Of a DNA stretch of 64,000 nucleotides, positions 27,507 through 36,276 are shown piece by piece. The stretch lies in assembly GCA_964611895.1 (NCBI GenBank), contig CAZTDN010000008.1, forward strand, positions 28,587 to 92,586, written 5' to 3'. Origin of the DNA: JAIEOG01 sp964611895 (lineage in GTDB: Bacteria > Bdellovibrionota > FAC87 > UBA2466). Position 1 is the first letter of the stretch. Each line of letters begins with the position of its first letter. The position numbers were made by a program, and so were the translations under genes. The notes beneath the pieces were generated by a model. It had not been told where the DNA came from. It saw only the letters and a program-made list of their open reading frames with translations, and ran no database searches.

Positions 27507-28124
27507 CTAAATCTTGCGTTGCAAGCCGACGACCTTTCCCTGGATCTGGAAGGCTTTATCGGTGACCGCAATGGGTTTCATTTTCTTGTTTTCCGGAACG
27601 AGGAAAACTCCCTGCGCCGTTTCCCGGTATCGTTTCACAGTGGTTTCGCCCCCTACCAAGGCAACAACAATGTCTCCGTTTCGCACGCGGGACCCAGTTT
27701 CCACTATCAAGTGGTCGCCCTCTAGGATCCCTGCTTCGATCATGCTGTCTCCGACAACACGCAGGGCAAAACTAGGTTTTGCAGAAGTATCCTCTGAAAC
27801 TAAAACAGACCCCAACTCAACTTGGGGCGTGTCCCTCAAGGGCCCTGCAGCGATTTCTCCGTAAATAGGAATCCGTTGAGTCCCCTGCGGTCGAAATCCC
27901 GCTGGAAAAAGCCCCCGCGCCTTGCGTCCGTTTTTGGCAGTTTTAGGATCGTCTAAGTAGCCCTTGCGGATCAGCGCTTTGACATACCCTTGAACTGTTC
28001 CCACGGCCTTAAAACCAAAGTGGTCTTGGATTTCACGGTAAGAGGGCGGCGCGCCATGAGTGGCACACGTGTCTTTAATAAAGTTCAAGACATCTTGTTG
28101 CGAACTCGTCAGCGGGCTTTTCAT
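27507..28124 (-). CDS. lexA: LexA SOS repressor
   Basis: 205 residues from the ATG at 28122-28124, the usual LexA length; a longer frame to 28172 would run through the operator. The N-terminal winged helix (about 1-65) starts LTSSQQDVLNFI. The self-cleavage bond is Ala93-Gly94 (EIAAGPL), and the Ser127/Lys164 dyad lies in VVGDSMIEAG and TTVKRY. It represses the SOS regulon and cuts itself when RecA is active. It is divergent from imuA-imuB-dnaE2 with a 52-base gap holding one palindrome, so it probably controls both itself and that operon. Confidence 0.96.
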   Translation of the reverse strand: MKSPLTSSQQDVLNFIKDTCATHGAPPSYREIQDHFGFKAVGTVQGYVKALIRKGYLDDPKTAKNGRKARGLFPAGFRPQGTQRIPIYGEIAAGPLRDTPQVELGSVLVSEDTSAKPSFALRVVGDSMIEAGILEGDHLIVETGSRVRNGDIVVALVGGETTVKRYRETAQGVFLVPENKKMKPIAVTDKAFQIQGKVVGLQRKI

Positions 28125-28149
28125 TTTTTTCTTTTTCCCCCTACCAAAA

Positions 28150-28165
28150 ACATACAAATGTATGT
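28150..28165. promoter_or_regulatory. Candidate LexA operator between lexA and imuA
   Basis: A 16-base palindrome ACATACA-AA-TGTATGT with 7-bp perfect arms, in the middle of the 52-base gap between the divergent lexA and imuA starts. Its place fits autoregulation and control of the mutagenesis operon. It is not E. coli CTGT-N8-ACAG and differs from the Bdellovibrio site TTAC-N3-GTAA, though it contains TAC-N4-GTA. Function is inferred from position and symmetry only. Confidence 0.65.
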
Positions 28166-28176
28166 ATGTCATAAAA

Positions 28177-28635
28177 ATGGGCCTTTTGTCTAGTTCTACT
28201 TCTTCTTTAAACGCTCGGGGAGGGTTAACCCAGGTCCTCGCCCAACAAACCCTCGCTCCTGTTCAGGCCACCTTAAACAAAGCTTTAGAATCCTCTCACA
28301 CTGACGAAGATTATTTTTTCTGGGCCTCAGACGAGGGCATCCTCTATCCCGAGGCCCTTTTATACCGCTGGAAAATCCCTCTCTCACGGTTCTTATTAGT
28401 ACAAGCACGGGATGCCTCTGAAGTTTGGCGCCTGGGGTTAGAAGCCTCTCAAACAGGGCTATTTCGCCTTCTTTTCCTCAGAGCTTCTCGGCTCTGCCAT
28501 CTCCCCCTATTGAGAAAACTCCAACTCTGCGCCGAGAAAAACCAGTGTGATGTTTTTATCCTCACCCACACCCCCCTTCCCCATTGGACACTCAAAAAAT
28601 GCGGACCCTTTATATCCAAAGCCCACACTCTTTAA
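28177..28635 (+). CDS. imuA: ImuA-like protein (short, RecA/SulA-like fold)
   Basis: 152 residues. After an N-terminal helix the order FFWASDEGILYPEALLYRW, LLVQARDASEVWRLGLEAS and LLRKLQLCAEKNQCDVFIL matches the core of ImuA (RecA-like, Walker-A-less): the 'position' loop, the alternating strand-helix and the L-L-R-x-L-x-L-A block. It is shorter than typical ImuA and lacks the N-terminal ATP-binding part and the C-terminal arginine-rich tail. In the ImuA-ImuB-DnaE2 mutasome it helps recruit the error-prone polymerase. Overlaps imuB by 37 bases. Confidence 0.7.
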   Translation: MGLLSSSTSSLNARGGLTQVLAQQTLAPVQATLNKALESSHTDEDYFFWASDEGILYPEALLYRWKIPLSRFLLVQARDASEVWRLGLEASQTGLFRLLFLRASRLCHLPLLRKLQLCAEKNQCDVFILTHTPLPHWTLKKCGPFISKAHTL

Positions 28636-29822
28636 GCGTTCTGGCGGAGAGCTGTTTTGCGCTCACCCCCAAAGTTACCTTGTGCGGTCTGCACCACCTG
28701 TACCTGGATATCCAGCCCACTTTGCGTGCTCTCGGAGGCGAAAACACAATCTGGTCTCACGCTGAGCATCTCACTGAGACTTTTGCCTCCTCGTATCAAA
28801 TGATTCTTGTCGACAGGCCCGAGTGGGCACGCGCGCTGGTGCAAAAAACTCCAGAGCGTATTCCAACCGGAAAAAGCGCGGCCAGGCTCAAGCTCCTGCC
28901 TATTGAAAAACTTTTTTTCATCGGAGATCCACTCACTGAGAACGCCGCAGAAAAAAAACGGCTCATCGTTTTTTTAAAAAAAGTCGGCATGCGGACCATT
29001 GGGGATTTTATCGCCATTCCAACAGCCTCGATCTTGCGGCGTTTTGGAAAAGAAGGGGAATCTCTCCACCTCTATGCCAAAGGGAACACCTCTCTTTGTT
29101 TGCCTTTATATGCCCCTCAAGATCTTATTGAGACATTTATAGATGCTGATGAGTTTTTCTCTTTAGATGCACTTTTGTTTAGTTTGCGACAAGCTCTTAT
29201 CCGAATAGAAGCTCGCTTGCGAGGACGCGCCCTATCCGCGCGTTCTATTCAGCTCACTTTTCATCTAGAATCTCACCCGCCTATCGCCAAAACCCTACCA
29301 CTCAACGAACCACTCCAAGAAGCTCAGGCGATATTGCGCATCCTCAAGGAATTTCTGCAGAACCTTCACTGGGAGTCGCCCCTAGTGCGACTCCATCTCA
29401 AAATTATCGAAACAGCACCCCACACCCCTGGCCAGCTCTCCCTTTTGGATGATTTTGAAAACAAGTCTCACTCACTTGCGCATTATGTCGCAAGGCTCCG
29501 GGCCCGCTTAGGAGAAGATAGAGCGGGTTTTGCCCTTCTCCACTCCAGCCACTTGCCCGAACAGTCTTTTTCTCTATCGTGGCCAGCACGCTCTGCCTGT
29601 GACCATCGAGACCCTTTCCCCGAACGCCCGCTTTTTCTGTTCTCTCCCCCACGGCCTTTTTCTCTTTCGCCACTGTGGAAACTAGAGCCCACTGAGTCTC
29701 TTTTTACTCAGTGGTGGGAATCAGGAGGGACCAGAGAATATTTCACTGCCCGAAAGGAAAGTGAATGCCTGTGGGTTTACCGTACCCCAAGTGGAGAATG
29801 GTTTGCTCATGGCGTTTTCTAG
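28599..29822 (+). CDS. imuB: ImuB, catalytically inactive Y-family polymerase-like protein
   Basis: 407 residues from the ATG at 28599 (MRTLYIQ). It has the Y-family layout, with a thumb/helix-hairpin-helix region around GMRTIGDFIAIPTASILRRFG, but the palm lacks the paired acidic residues needed for catalysis, as in ImuB. Near the C-terminus TREYF...CLWVYRTPSGEWFAHGVF matches the ImuB end. A possible beta-clamp motif is QLSLLDDF. It links DnaE2 and ImuA to the sliding clamp during SOS mutagenesis. The dnaE2 start overlaps its 3' end by 14 bases. Confidence 0.88.
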   Translation: MRTLYIQSPHSLSVLAESCFALTPKVTLCGLHHLYLDIQPTLRALGGENTIWSHAEHLTETFASSYQMILVDRPEWARALVQKTPERIPTGKSAARLKLLPIEKLFFIGDPLTENAAEKKRLIVFLKKVGMRTIGDFIAIPTASILRRFGKEGESLHLYAKGNTSLCLPLYAPQDLIETFIDADEFFSLDALLFSLRQALIRIEARLRGRALSARSIQLTFHLESHPPIAKTLPLNEPLQEAQAILRILKEFLQNLHWESPLVRLHLKIIETAPHTPGQLSLLDDFENKSHSLAHYVARLRARLGEDRAGFALLHSSHLPEQSFSLSWPARSACDHRDPFPERPLFLFSPPRPFSLSPLWKLEPTESLFTQWWESGGTREYFTARKESECLWVYRTPSGEWFAHGVF

Positions 29823-32800
29823 ACCCTTTGCTGAACTTGCCGCCAAGAGTAATTACTCTTTCCTAGAAGGTGCCTCTCACCCAGAAGAACTCGTCACTCA
29901 GGCCAAAGCACTGGGCTACAGAGCGCTTGCTGTGGTGGACCGCTTGGGTGTGTATGGAAGCCCTCGATGCCATATCGCCGCAAAAGCGCAAAGGCTCCAT
30001 TTCATCGTCGGAGCAGAAGTCCCTGTCGAGGGAATGCGGGCGCTGCTGCTCGCCAAAAACCGCAACGGCTACGGCAACCTATGTGAACTGCTTACCACTG
30101 CGCACTCTGACCGAGACAACCCCACTGCCCCGCTCGAAACCCTATTGTCTTTTTCAAAGGACTTGTACCTGTTGCTTCCCGCATGGAAACTCCCCACCGA
30201 AAAAGTCCCTCTGCTTCAAGAGGCTTTTGGGAAGAATCTATCTCTTCTTGTTAGTCTAGCTCTGGATGGTTGCGACAAAGCCCGCCTTTCGGCCGCCAAG
30301 CAAGCCTCAAAGCAATTCCAACTCTCCTGCACCGCGAGCAACGAGCCGCTTTTTCACGAACCACAACGTAAACCCTTGCAAGATGTTCTCACCTGCATCC
30401 GCCATGGTTGCACTTTAACTCAGGGAGGAACTCGACTACTGCCCAATGCGCACCGTTGTTTAAAGTCACCCGAGCAAATGTATGCGCTCTTTTCTCAACA
30501 CCCGGAGTGGGTACAGCACTCAGTGGAAATCGCCTCTCAATGCGCTTTTTCTCTCGACGAGATCCGGTACCGATACCCAACAGAATGGATCCCGAGCAAC
30601 CACACCGGGGACTCGTACTTGGCAGAACTCGCGTGGGAGGGAGTCAAGAAACAGTATGGCCACAATCCTTCAAAAAAAGTACAAGAACTCCTAAAGCAAG
30701 AGCTCTCGCTGATCCAAGAGCTGGAGTACAGCGATTATTTTCTCACGATTTGGGACATAGTCTGTTTTGCGCGATCTCAGGGGATCTTGTGTCAAGGGCG
30801 CGGCTCGGCGGCCAATTCTTTGGTTTGTTATGTATTAGGAATCACGTCGATTGACCCGGCTCACTTGGATCTTTTGTTTGAACGTTTTATTTCTCGTGAA
30901 AGGCGAGAACCTCCTGATATTGACATCGACTTTGAACACGAACGCCGCGAAGAAATCATTCAGTACATTTATCAACGGTATGGCAGACACCGCGCTGCGA
31001 TCACCGCAGAAGTGATTTGCTTTAGAAAACGATCTGCGTTGCGAGAGGTCGCCAAGGTTTTTGAAATATCGATTGCCACAGTGGAATCTCTCCAGACGTT
31101 AACGCACCGTCGATCTTTGGATGAAATCGATTTGAAGGCTCTGCAATCAACGGCCACGTCTGTTCCCTCTGAAAAAATGGCTTTGTACTTTTCGATGGTC
31201 CGAGCCATCCGGTCTTTTCCCAGACATTTGGGCACCCATGTGGGTGGGTTTGTTCTGTGCCAAGATGCTCTGTCACGCAATGTCCCCATTGAAAAAGCCG
31301 CGATGGAAAACCGGACTATTGTCCAATGGGATAAGAACGACCTCGATGCGTTGGGCTTTGTGCGGGTGGATATCTTAGGTTTGGGAATTCTTACTGCTAT
31401 TCGAAAAGCGTTTGATCTTATCCAACAGAGCCGTGGTGTTTCTTGGACACTTGCGTCTTTGCCCAGGGAGGATCCTGCTGTTTATGACTCTGTTTGTGCG
31501 GCTGATACTGTGGGTGTTTTTCAGATTGAGTCGCGTGCGCAGATGAACATGCTCCCACGGCTTCGCCCTCGTTGTTTTTATGATTTGGTGATTGAGATTT
31601 CTCTGGTTCGACCAGGACCGATACAGGGCGACATGGTGCACCCGTACTTAAAGCGACGCAATGGAGAGGAGCGTATTGAGTACGCACACCCGGAGCTAGA
31701 GGCCATCTTAAAAAAAACCTGTGGGGTTCCTTTGTTTCAGGAACAGATCATGAAAATAGCCATGACAGTCGCAGGTTTTACCGGGGGCCAGGCTGACGAG
31801 CTGCGACGCGCGATGGGATCGTGGCGACGCGACGGGCACAATCGACTGAGCAGCTTGGGAGATAGGTTTCGTCAGGGGCTTATCGATCGGGGAATCTCTG
31901 TCGACTATGCGCAACGTGTTTTTCAACAGATTGAGGGGTTTGCCGAGTATGGGTTTCCGGAGTCTCATGCGGCTTCGTTTGCAGTACTCGTCTATGCCAC
32001 GGCTTACCTGAAGCACTATTATCCCGATGCGTTTCTTGCGGCTTTGCTCAACTCTCAGCCCATGGGGTTTTACAGTCCACACAGTCTTTTGCACGATGGA
32101 ATGCGGCACGGGGTTAAAGTGGATGGCATTTCAATTCAAGAATCTTTTTGGGACAACACGATTCCAAGCCCCATGCATTTGCGTTTGGGGTTTCGACAAA
32201 TCCGTGGCTTCCGCAAGCAAGTCGCATTTGCCATTGAGTCTGCACGCGCGAGTGGGTTTGGCTCTTTTGAAGACTGTATTGAGAAAACAGCCCAGGCTTT
32301 GCGCCCCACTGCCCTCACAAAGCGAGATCTATTTGGCCTCGCAGGGGCCGGAGCTTTTGAGTGCCTGGGAATTTCTCGCAGGCAAAGCCTGTGGGAGATC
32401 CAGAAAATGGCTTTGGCGGATAGCTTTGCTTTTCAAGCCACCGAAGTACCTTTTGAGCTCCCAGTCGAAGAGGATTGGGAGCGGATTTCCTCGGACTATG
32501 AAGCACAGGGGGTGTGCTTGCATACGCACCCGGTTTCTTATTTTAGAGAGGAGCTGAGTGGTCAGGGGGTAGTGTCTTCGGACAGGTTGAAGAACTGCGT
32601 AGAAAACCAGCGCATTCAAGTGGCTGGGTTAGTGATTTGCCGGCAGCAACCGCCAACAGCATCGGGAGTGCTTTTTATCACGCTCGAAGATGAGGGAGGC
32701 TTTATCAATCTGGTGATTTGGAAAAAGGTCTTTGAGCAGTACCGCGAGGCGCTTCTGACTCAGTCTTTTTTGGTTTGTGGGGGGCGCATTCAGCGTGCTC

Positions 32801-32901
32801 AGGGGACGCAGGTGACGCATGTTTTGGTAGATAAAGTAGCCCCTCTTCTGGCTGTATACAACGAGCCTTGGGCCGGGCCGATTTCTTATGATTTTCATTA
32901 A
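29809..32901 (+). CDS. dnaE2: Error-prone DNA polymerase III alpha subunit DnaE2
   Basis: 1030 residues from the ATG at 29809. An N-terminal PHP domain begins FAELAAKSNYSFLEGASHP. The C-family polymerase core has the catalytic Asp pair in PPDIDIDFE, the QGRGSAANS motif and EQIMKIAM. The helix-hairpin-helix and a short OB-fold end the chain (MHLRLGFRQIRG ... GVLFITLEDEGG). It lacks the extended tail of the replicative DnaE1. It carries out SOS-induced translesion synthesis with ImuA and ImuB. Last gene of the LexA-controlled operon. Confidence 0.95.
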   Translation: MAFSRPFAELAAKSNYSFLEGASHPEELVTQAKALGYRALAVVDRLGVYGSPRCHIAAKAQRLHFIVGAEVPVEGMRALLLAKNRNGYGNLCELLTTAHSDRDNPTAPLETLLSFSKDLYLLLPAWKLPTEKVPLLQEAFGKNLSLLVSLALDGCDKARLSAAKQASKQFQLSCTASNEPLFHEPQRKPLQDVLTCIRHGCTLTQGGTRLLPNAHRCLKSPEQMYALFSQHPEWVQHSVEIASQCAFSLDEIRYRYPTEWIPSNHTGDSYLAELAWEGVKKQYGHNPSKKVQELLKQELSLIQELEYSDYFLTIWDIVCFARSQGILCQGRGSAANSLVCYVLGITSIDPAHLDLLFERFISRERREPPDIDIDFEHERREEIIQYIYQRYGRHRAAITAEVICFRKRSALREVAKVFEISIATVESLQTLTHRRSLDEIDLKALQSTATSVPSEKMALYFSMVRAIRSFPRHLGTHVGGFVLCQDALSRNVPIEKAAMENRTIVQWDKNDLDALGFVRVDILGLGILTAIRKAFDLIQQSRGVSWTLASLPREDPAVYDSVCAADTVGVFQIESRAQMNMLPRLRPRCFYDLVIEISLVRPGPIQGDMVHPYLKRRNGEERIEYAHPELEAILKKTCGVPLFQEQIMKIAMTVAGFTGGQADELRRAMGSWRRDGHNRLSSLGDRFRQGLIDRGISVDYAQRVFQQIEGFAEYGFPESHAASFAVLVYATAYLKHYYPDAFLAALLNSQPMGFYSPHSLLHDGMRHGVKVDGISIQESFWDNTIPSPMHLRLGFRQIRGFRKQVAFAIESARASGFGSFEDCIEKTAQALRPTALTKRDLFGLAGAGAFECLGISRRQSLWEIQKMALADSFAFQATEVPFELPVEEDWERISSDYEAQGVCLHTHPVSYFREELSGQGVVSSDRLKNCVENQRIQVAGLVICRQQPPTASGVLFITLEDEGGFINLVIWKKVFEQYREALLTQSFLVCGGRIQRAQGTQVTHVLVDKVAPLLAVYNEPWAGPISYDFH

Positions 32902-32997
32902 CTTAGGGTGTATTCTCTGGGTGAATACCACGAACAAAAAGCATTCGTTTCATAAATAAAAAGAAACTCCCTAAAATAGAATCATTGGGAGAAAGCG

Positions 32998-33471
32998 ATG
33001 ATACGAATTGTTTTGATTCTGCTCGCGTTGATCCAGGCCATTGAGACGTTTGCTTCGAACGGGCTGTGCAGCTCGATGGGCTCACCAAACATCCCAGGGT
33101 ATGACTACCGAAACTGTGGGTCGTACTGGACGCCTACCGAAGGGGCGGTGTTGTCGATTTACAAGTCGGAACAGTACACGGGTTCGACGCATGTGTACCA
33201 TGTAACGGTGGAGTTCTACCAAAGCACGATAGACATTACGAACTACGTTTCATGTCGTGTGGTTGAAGTGGTAAAGCGCAGTGGATCGACCAAAAGCAGA
33301 AAGACTTTGGGATCGTTCGCCCCGCAAACTAACGGCCCGAACCAGCGGTATTCTTATACGAGCACGTTTGTAGAGAAAAAGAATTACGAAGTGTACTACT
33401 CGCTGCAGTGCCGGGAAGCGTGGAGCATGAGCTACCAGACAGTAGCCGAAGCGGAAGATTCCGACCCCTAA
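32998..33471 (+). CDS. Small exported protein of unknown function
   Basis: 157 residues with an SD site (GGGAG) before the ATG, and a signal peptide (MIRIVLILLALIQAIETFA). The mature part has four Cys that could form two disulfides, many Tyr/Ser/Thr and a beta-rich look. No family recognised. The gene stands alone between dnaE2 and the tRNA-Ala region. Confidence 0.65.
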   Translation: MIRIVLILLALIQAIETFASNGLCSSMGSPNIPGYDYRNCGSYWTPTEGAVLSIYKSEQYTGSTHVYHVTVEFYQSTIDITNYVSCRVVEVVKRSGSTKSRKTLGSFAPQTNGPNQRYSYTSTFVEKKNYEVYYSLQCREAWSMSYQTVAEAEDSDP

Positions 33472-33625
33472 CAGAAATACTAACCGTTGCCGTGGAAGAG
33501 GTGGTTTGGTACAGGATAGGTCTTCTTTTTAGGGGGCCCGTAGCTCATCTGCCCAAAGGGAGCAAAGCGACCGTTTCAATGGTTGTGCTCTCCCAGATGA
33601 GCGACGCGATCTCCGAAAATTATGG
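33472..33625. other. Non-coding stretch upstream of tRNA-Ala with partial tRNA copies
   Basis: No convincing gene. From 33532 it carries 20 bases identical to the 5' end of the tRNA-Ala gene, then an inverted copy of its D-arm (33587-33602). The 9-bp arms GCTCATCTG (33543-33551) and CAGATGAGC (33594-33602) can pair with each other. A weak TTGCCG-17-TACAGG promoter-like pair precedes it. Confidence 0.6.
33532..33602 (+). repeat. Degenerate tRNA-Ala remnant (direct and inverted partial copy)
   Basis: Bases 33532-33551 equal 33624-33643 (the start of the tRNA-Ala gene). Bases 33587-33602 (GCTCTCCCAGATGAGC) are the exact reverse complement of 33635-33650. Between them a CAATGGTTGTG also resembles the anticodon arm. 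It cannot fold as a full tRNA. It looks like a broken or rearranged copy. Confidence 0.7.
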
Positions 33626-33701
33626 GGGCCCGTAGCTCATCTGGGAGAGCGCCACAATGGCATTGTGGAGGTAGCGCGTTCGATCCGCGTCGGGTCCACC
33701 A
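33626..33701 (+). tRNA. tRNA-Ala (anticodon GGC)
   Basis: 76 bases with CCA encoded. Acceptor stem GGGCCCG/CGGGTCC (one G-T pair), D-stem GCTC/GAGC, anticodon stem CCACA/TGTGG with loop ATGGCAT and anticodon GGC, variable loop AGGTA, T-stem GCGCG/CGCGT with loop TTCGATC. All four arms pair. It reads GCC and GCU codons. Confidence 0.96.
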
Positions 33702-33704
33702 ATC

Positions 33705-33722
33705 CCCTTTCAATAAAAAGGG
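33705..33722 (+). terminator. Possible weak terminator after tRNA-Ala
   Basis: A six-pair stem CCCTTT/AAAGGG with a short loop just after the CCA end. No T-run follows, so it is weak evidence. Confidence 0.3.
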
Positions 33723-33815
33723 CTCTACTCCATCCGAGGAGCCACCCCCGTCCCTTCTCCCTCTACGGACCAGTCCATAGACGCCCAAAAAATCGCCGAT
33801 CGGTGTTTTGAGCAG

Positions 33816-34103
33816 ATGTCAGACCAATCTCGCGCCCTAGCTGCCAATTTTGCCGATACCAGCGTTTCGGGCACCCACGTAGTAGATTACTCTAAGGCCA
33901 CGTGGACCTATGTGGGAGAGGTACTGACCACAGGTCGGCGAACTCTCAAACGGTGGCATGTCTCGGCCGATATTCGAGTCCATTGTCCGCTAACCAACCA
34001 AAGCGTGAGCACTTCAGCATCGGCTTGGTGGAGCGTAGGAATGGAACGTTGCGATTCTCTCAGCGCATCGGTATATCGCATTGGAACTCTCACACCCCAG
34101 TGA
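33816..34103 (+). CDS. Short ORF, possible 3' remnant of a secreted-protein gene
   Basis: 95 residues if started at the ATG, without signal peptide or clear ribosome site. The same frame stays open upstream to a stop at 33711-33713 and reads a protein-like Pro/Ser-rich linker and IADRCFEQ, but without a start codon. So it may be the C-terminal part of a longer gene whose 5' end was lost when the tRNA region was rearranged. It shares no clear similarity with the neighbouring secreted proteins. Confidence 0.35.
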   Translation: MSDQSRALAANFADTSVSGTHVVDYSKATWTYVGEVLTTGRRTLKRWHVSADIRVHCPLTNQSVSTSASAWWSVGMERCDSLSASVYRIGTLTPQ

Positions 34104-34249
34104 GTACAACGTTCAGAAACTACTTTACCTACCACCCCCTCAACAACCTCCACACCGCTACTCCACACTTAATTCGGTAAATTTGTTTTAGTTGATTATT
34201 GGGAGCACAGCTTGTTTTGCAAAGGTTCGCTGCAGTACAATTATCTCAA

Positions 34250-34993
34250 ATGATTCTACGCGCCATCCTTTTCGGCCTATTGCTGGGTTTCGGCGCGTCC
34301 ATTGGAGCGGCCGAAGAACACGCGAACAGTGCTGTGGAGTCATCGGAGGAACCGCACTCCCCTGTCCTGGCAAAGCTGGAACAACCACCCAAAGACTCCT
34401 CGACTGATTTGGAAAAGCAGGCATCGAAGGTGCGTGAACGATTGAGGTCACTGGACAAGGATATCATCACCTCGAAAGCAAAAGTCGATACCCTTGAACC
34501 TTCGGCCAATTCGATACTCAAACGACGTGAGCAACTCCAAGTTGAAGCCTTTAAACTCAGCCGCACTGACCAAAATCGAAATCGCCTACTGCAAGAAATG
34601 AAGCAGTTATCCGCTGAGCTAAAACCCTATGAAGAGGCCAAAACAGAATTGGAGAATTTAAAGTTCGAACGGCGAAAGTTTATTGATGATTCAACGGAAG
34701 TTGCCATGAAGTACAATAACTACCTCCGACGCCAGCTTCTTGAGACCACGAACAACACGAACACCTCGGATGCCATCCCGGATACGGTTTATGAAAAACT
34801 AAAATCGCTCACATTGGAAACGGGATACACACTGAACCTACCAATGATAGGCCTGGGTGGGGGAATTCGTGTTCCAGAACGTTTTGGTGAAGATCACTTT
34901 ATTGATCGGTCCCTCTCTGAAGACATTCGGAATATCGATCTTGTAAATCACATGCGCTGGATCAACGAGAACTACCGTCGTAGCCTAAAATAA
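34250..34993 (+). CDS. Exported coiled-coil protein of unknown function
   Basis: 247 residues from the ATG at 34250 (MILRAILFGLLLGFGASIGAA), a signal peptide; the open frame extends 17 codons upstream to a TTG but without a good ribosome site. Residues about 50-170 are a charged, heptad-like helix rich in Leu, Glu, Lys and Arg (KVRERLRSLDKDIITSKAKV, then QEMKQLSAELKPYEEAKTEL), likely a coiled coil. A short C-terminal domain (LPMIGLGGGIRVPERFGEDHF) follows. Probably periplasmic. No family recognised. Confidence 0.65.
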   Translation: MILRAILFGLLLGFGASIGAAEEHANSAVESSEEPHSPVLAKLEQPPKDSSTDLEKQASKVRERLRSLDKDIITSKAKVDTLEPSANSILKRREQLQVEAFKLSRTDQNRNRLLQEMKQLSAELKPYEEAKTELENLKFERRKFIDDSTEVAMKYNNYLRRQLLETTNNTNTSDAIPDTVYEKLKSLTLETGYTLNLPMIGLGGGIRVPERFGEDHFIDRSLSEDIRNIDLVNHMRWINENYRRSLK

Positions 34994-35064
34994 TGAATCT
35001 TAAAAACAGACTGTTATTTAGAATTGAATCCAATTCCACTATGTCCCTTTGCAGGTAGGATCAA

Positions 35065-36246
35065 ATGCGGATTGAAACAAAAAAAAACATGCGATCACCT
35101 AAATCGATCCAATGTCTTTCCATGGCTGCGCGGCTTTGTTTAGCTGTTTTCCTGTTGCCGGTGCTCTTACTCGCTGAGCATCGCACTGGTGACCCCACCC
35201 CATCAAAGTCACGCACCACAAATAAATACCGAAGGTGTTTCTGCGTTTTTCATGCGAACCCTGCAAACAAATCCTATCTATGCTCGCTGGCTGGAAGGGA
35301 TTCCTTCAATGACCGTTCCGGAGAGTGGGAGAAGGCGCCTAAGGGGATTTTTGCACAGACCGAGGTGAAAACCATGGGAGCTTGCCGCTCTTGGTGCGAC
35401 CATGAGTTTGAGAACAAGAAAGATCTCTATTGCAGCTACTCCCAGCTATCTCTCACAAGCACAGGTGTCCCGGTGGAAGAGCGAACCCAGCTGCAAATGG
35501 AGGCGTGCCGTCAACAAGGAATCGAACTCCCGCCCCGTCCTTTCAGCAAGGGATGGATCCAGTTAAAGGACGATGCTGGAAACACGGTGATTCCCGAATC
35601 CGACTTGTGGGTTAAAACAGGAGATGCCGCACTGTGGAAGTGGGTTTCTGCTTCTGCGAGCACGACTTGTGTCGGGATGAGACGCTTCGATCCAAAAGAT
35701 CTCCCCTCTAACAATGCAACTGGAATTATTTGTTGGGCCAAGAACGGTGCGGGAGAATGTCCTACCTGTTTTTTTGATACCCCTCAATCCGCGCCCTCCC
35801 CAGATGGAAAAACCCTCGGAGATGAATTGCATGCCTATCGCCACCATCAGACCATCGACTCGAGCCCTGGGGAGGTTTGCACCGCCTGCCATGCTAATAA
35901 ATCCAATCCACTCCTCTTTTCTCCTAGAATGAAGTCTTTCCTCCCAAAGTCCCCCGACTGCAAAAGTTTTGCTGCTGTGGGTTTTGAAATGCATCGACCT
36001 CCCGTGATCGAAAGGCGCCTTACTAACAACAAGGCCCTGGAGTCTTGCGCTGCATGCCACCCTGGCTGGGAAAAGGAATTCAATATCTCCTCGCCCTACG
36101 CGATGACTGTGCTCCGGCAAGCATTGAAGAAAGATAAGCACGGAACTCCTTACATGCCTATGGGAGGGACTGACAAGGAGGATGAGGCCGTGCGCCTTCT
36201 GAATGAGATGGTCGATGAAATCCGGTCGAATGTCTTAGGTCGCTAG
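35065..36246 (+). CDS. Exported di-haem cytochrome c-like protein
   Basis: 393 residues with a signal sequence after a basic lead (SMAARLCLAVFLLPVLLLA). Two haem-c attachment motifs: CTACH (272-276) and CAACH (328-332). The N-terminal two thirds are Cys-rich (CFCVF, CSLAG, CRSWC, CWAKNGAGECPTC) and match no cytochrome family I know. So this may be a disulfide-rich periplasmic or outer-membrane protein with a small C-terminal haem module. Partners and electron path are unknown. It sits in a run of envelope-protein genes. Confidence 0.7.
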   Translation: MRIETKKNMRSPKSIQCLSMAARLCLAVFLLPVLLLAEHRTGDPTPSKSRTTNKYRRCFCVFHANPANKSYLCSLAGRDSFNDRSGEWEKAPKGIFAQTEVKTMGACRSWCDHEFENKKDLYCSYSQLSLTSTGVPVEERTQLQMEACRQQGIELPPRPFSKGWIQLKDDAGNTVIPESDLWVKTGDAALWKWVSASASTTCVGMRRFDPKDLPSNNATGIICWAKNGAGECPTCFFDTPQSAPSPDGKTLGDELHAYRHHQTIDSSPGEVCTACHANKSNPLLFSPRMKSFLPKSPDCKSFAAVGFEMHRPPVIERRLTNNKALESCAACHPGWEKEFNISSPYAMTVLRQALKKDKHGTPYMPMGGTDKEDEAVRLLNEMVDEIRSNVLGR

Positions 36247-36276
36247 TGACCTACATGAATCTGCTAAAATATCAGC

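Noticed and set aside
32902..32960. GTATTC-N7-GAATAC inverted repeat after dnaE2
   Set aside because: Only six pairs and no T-run; too weak to call a terminator.
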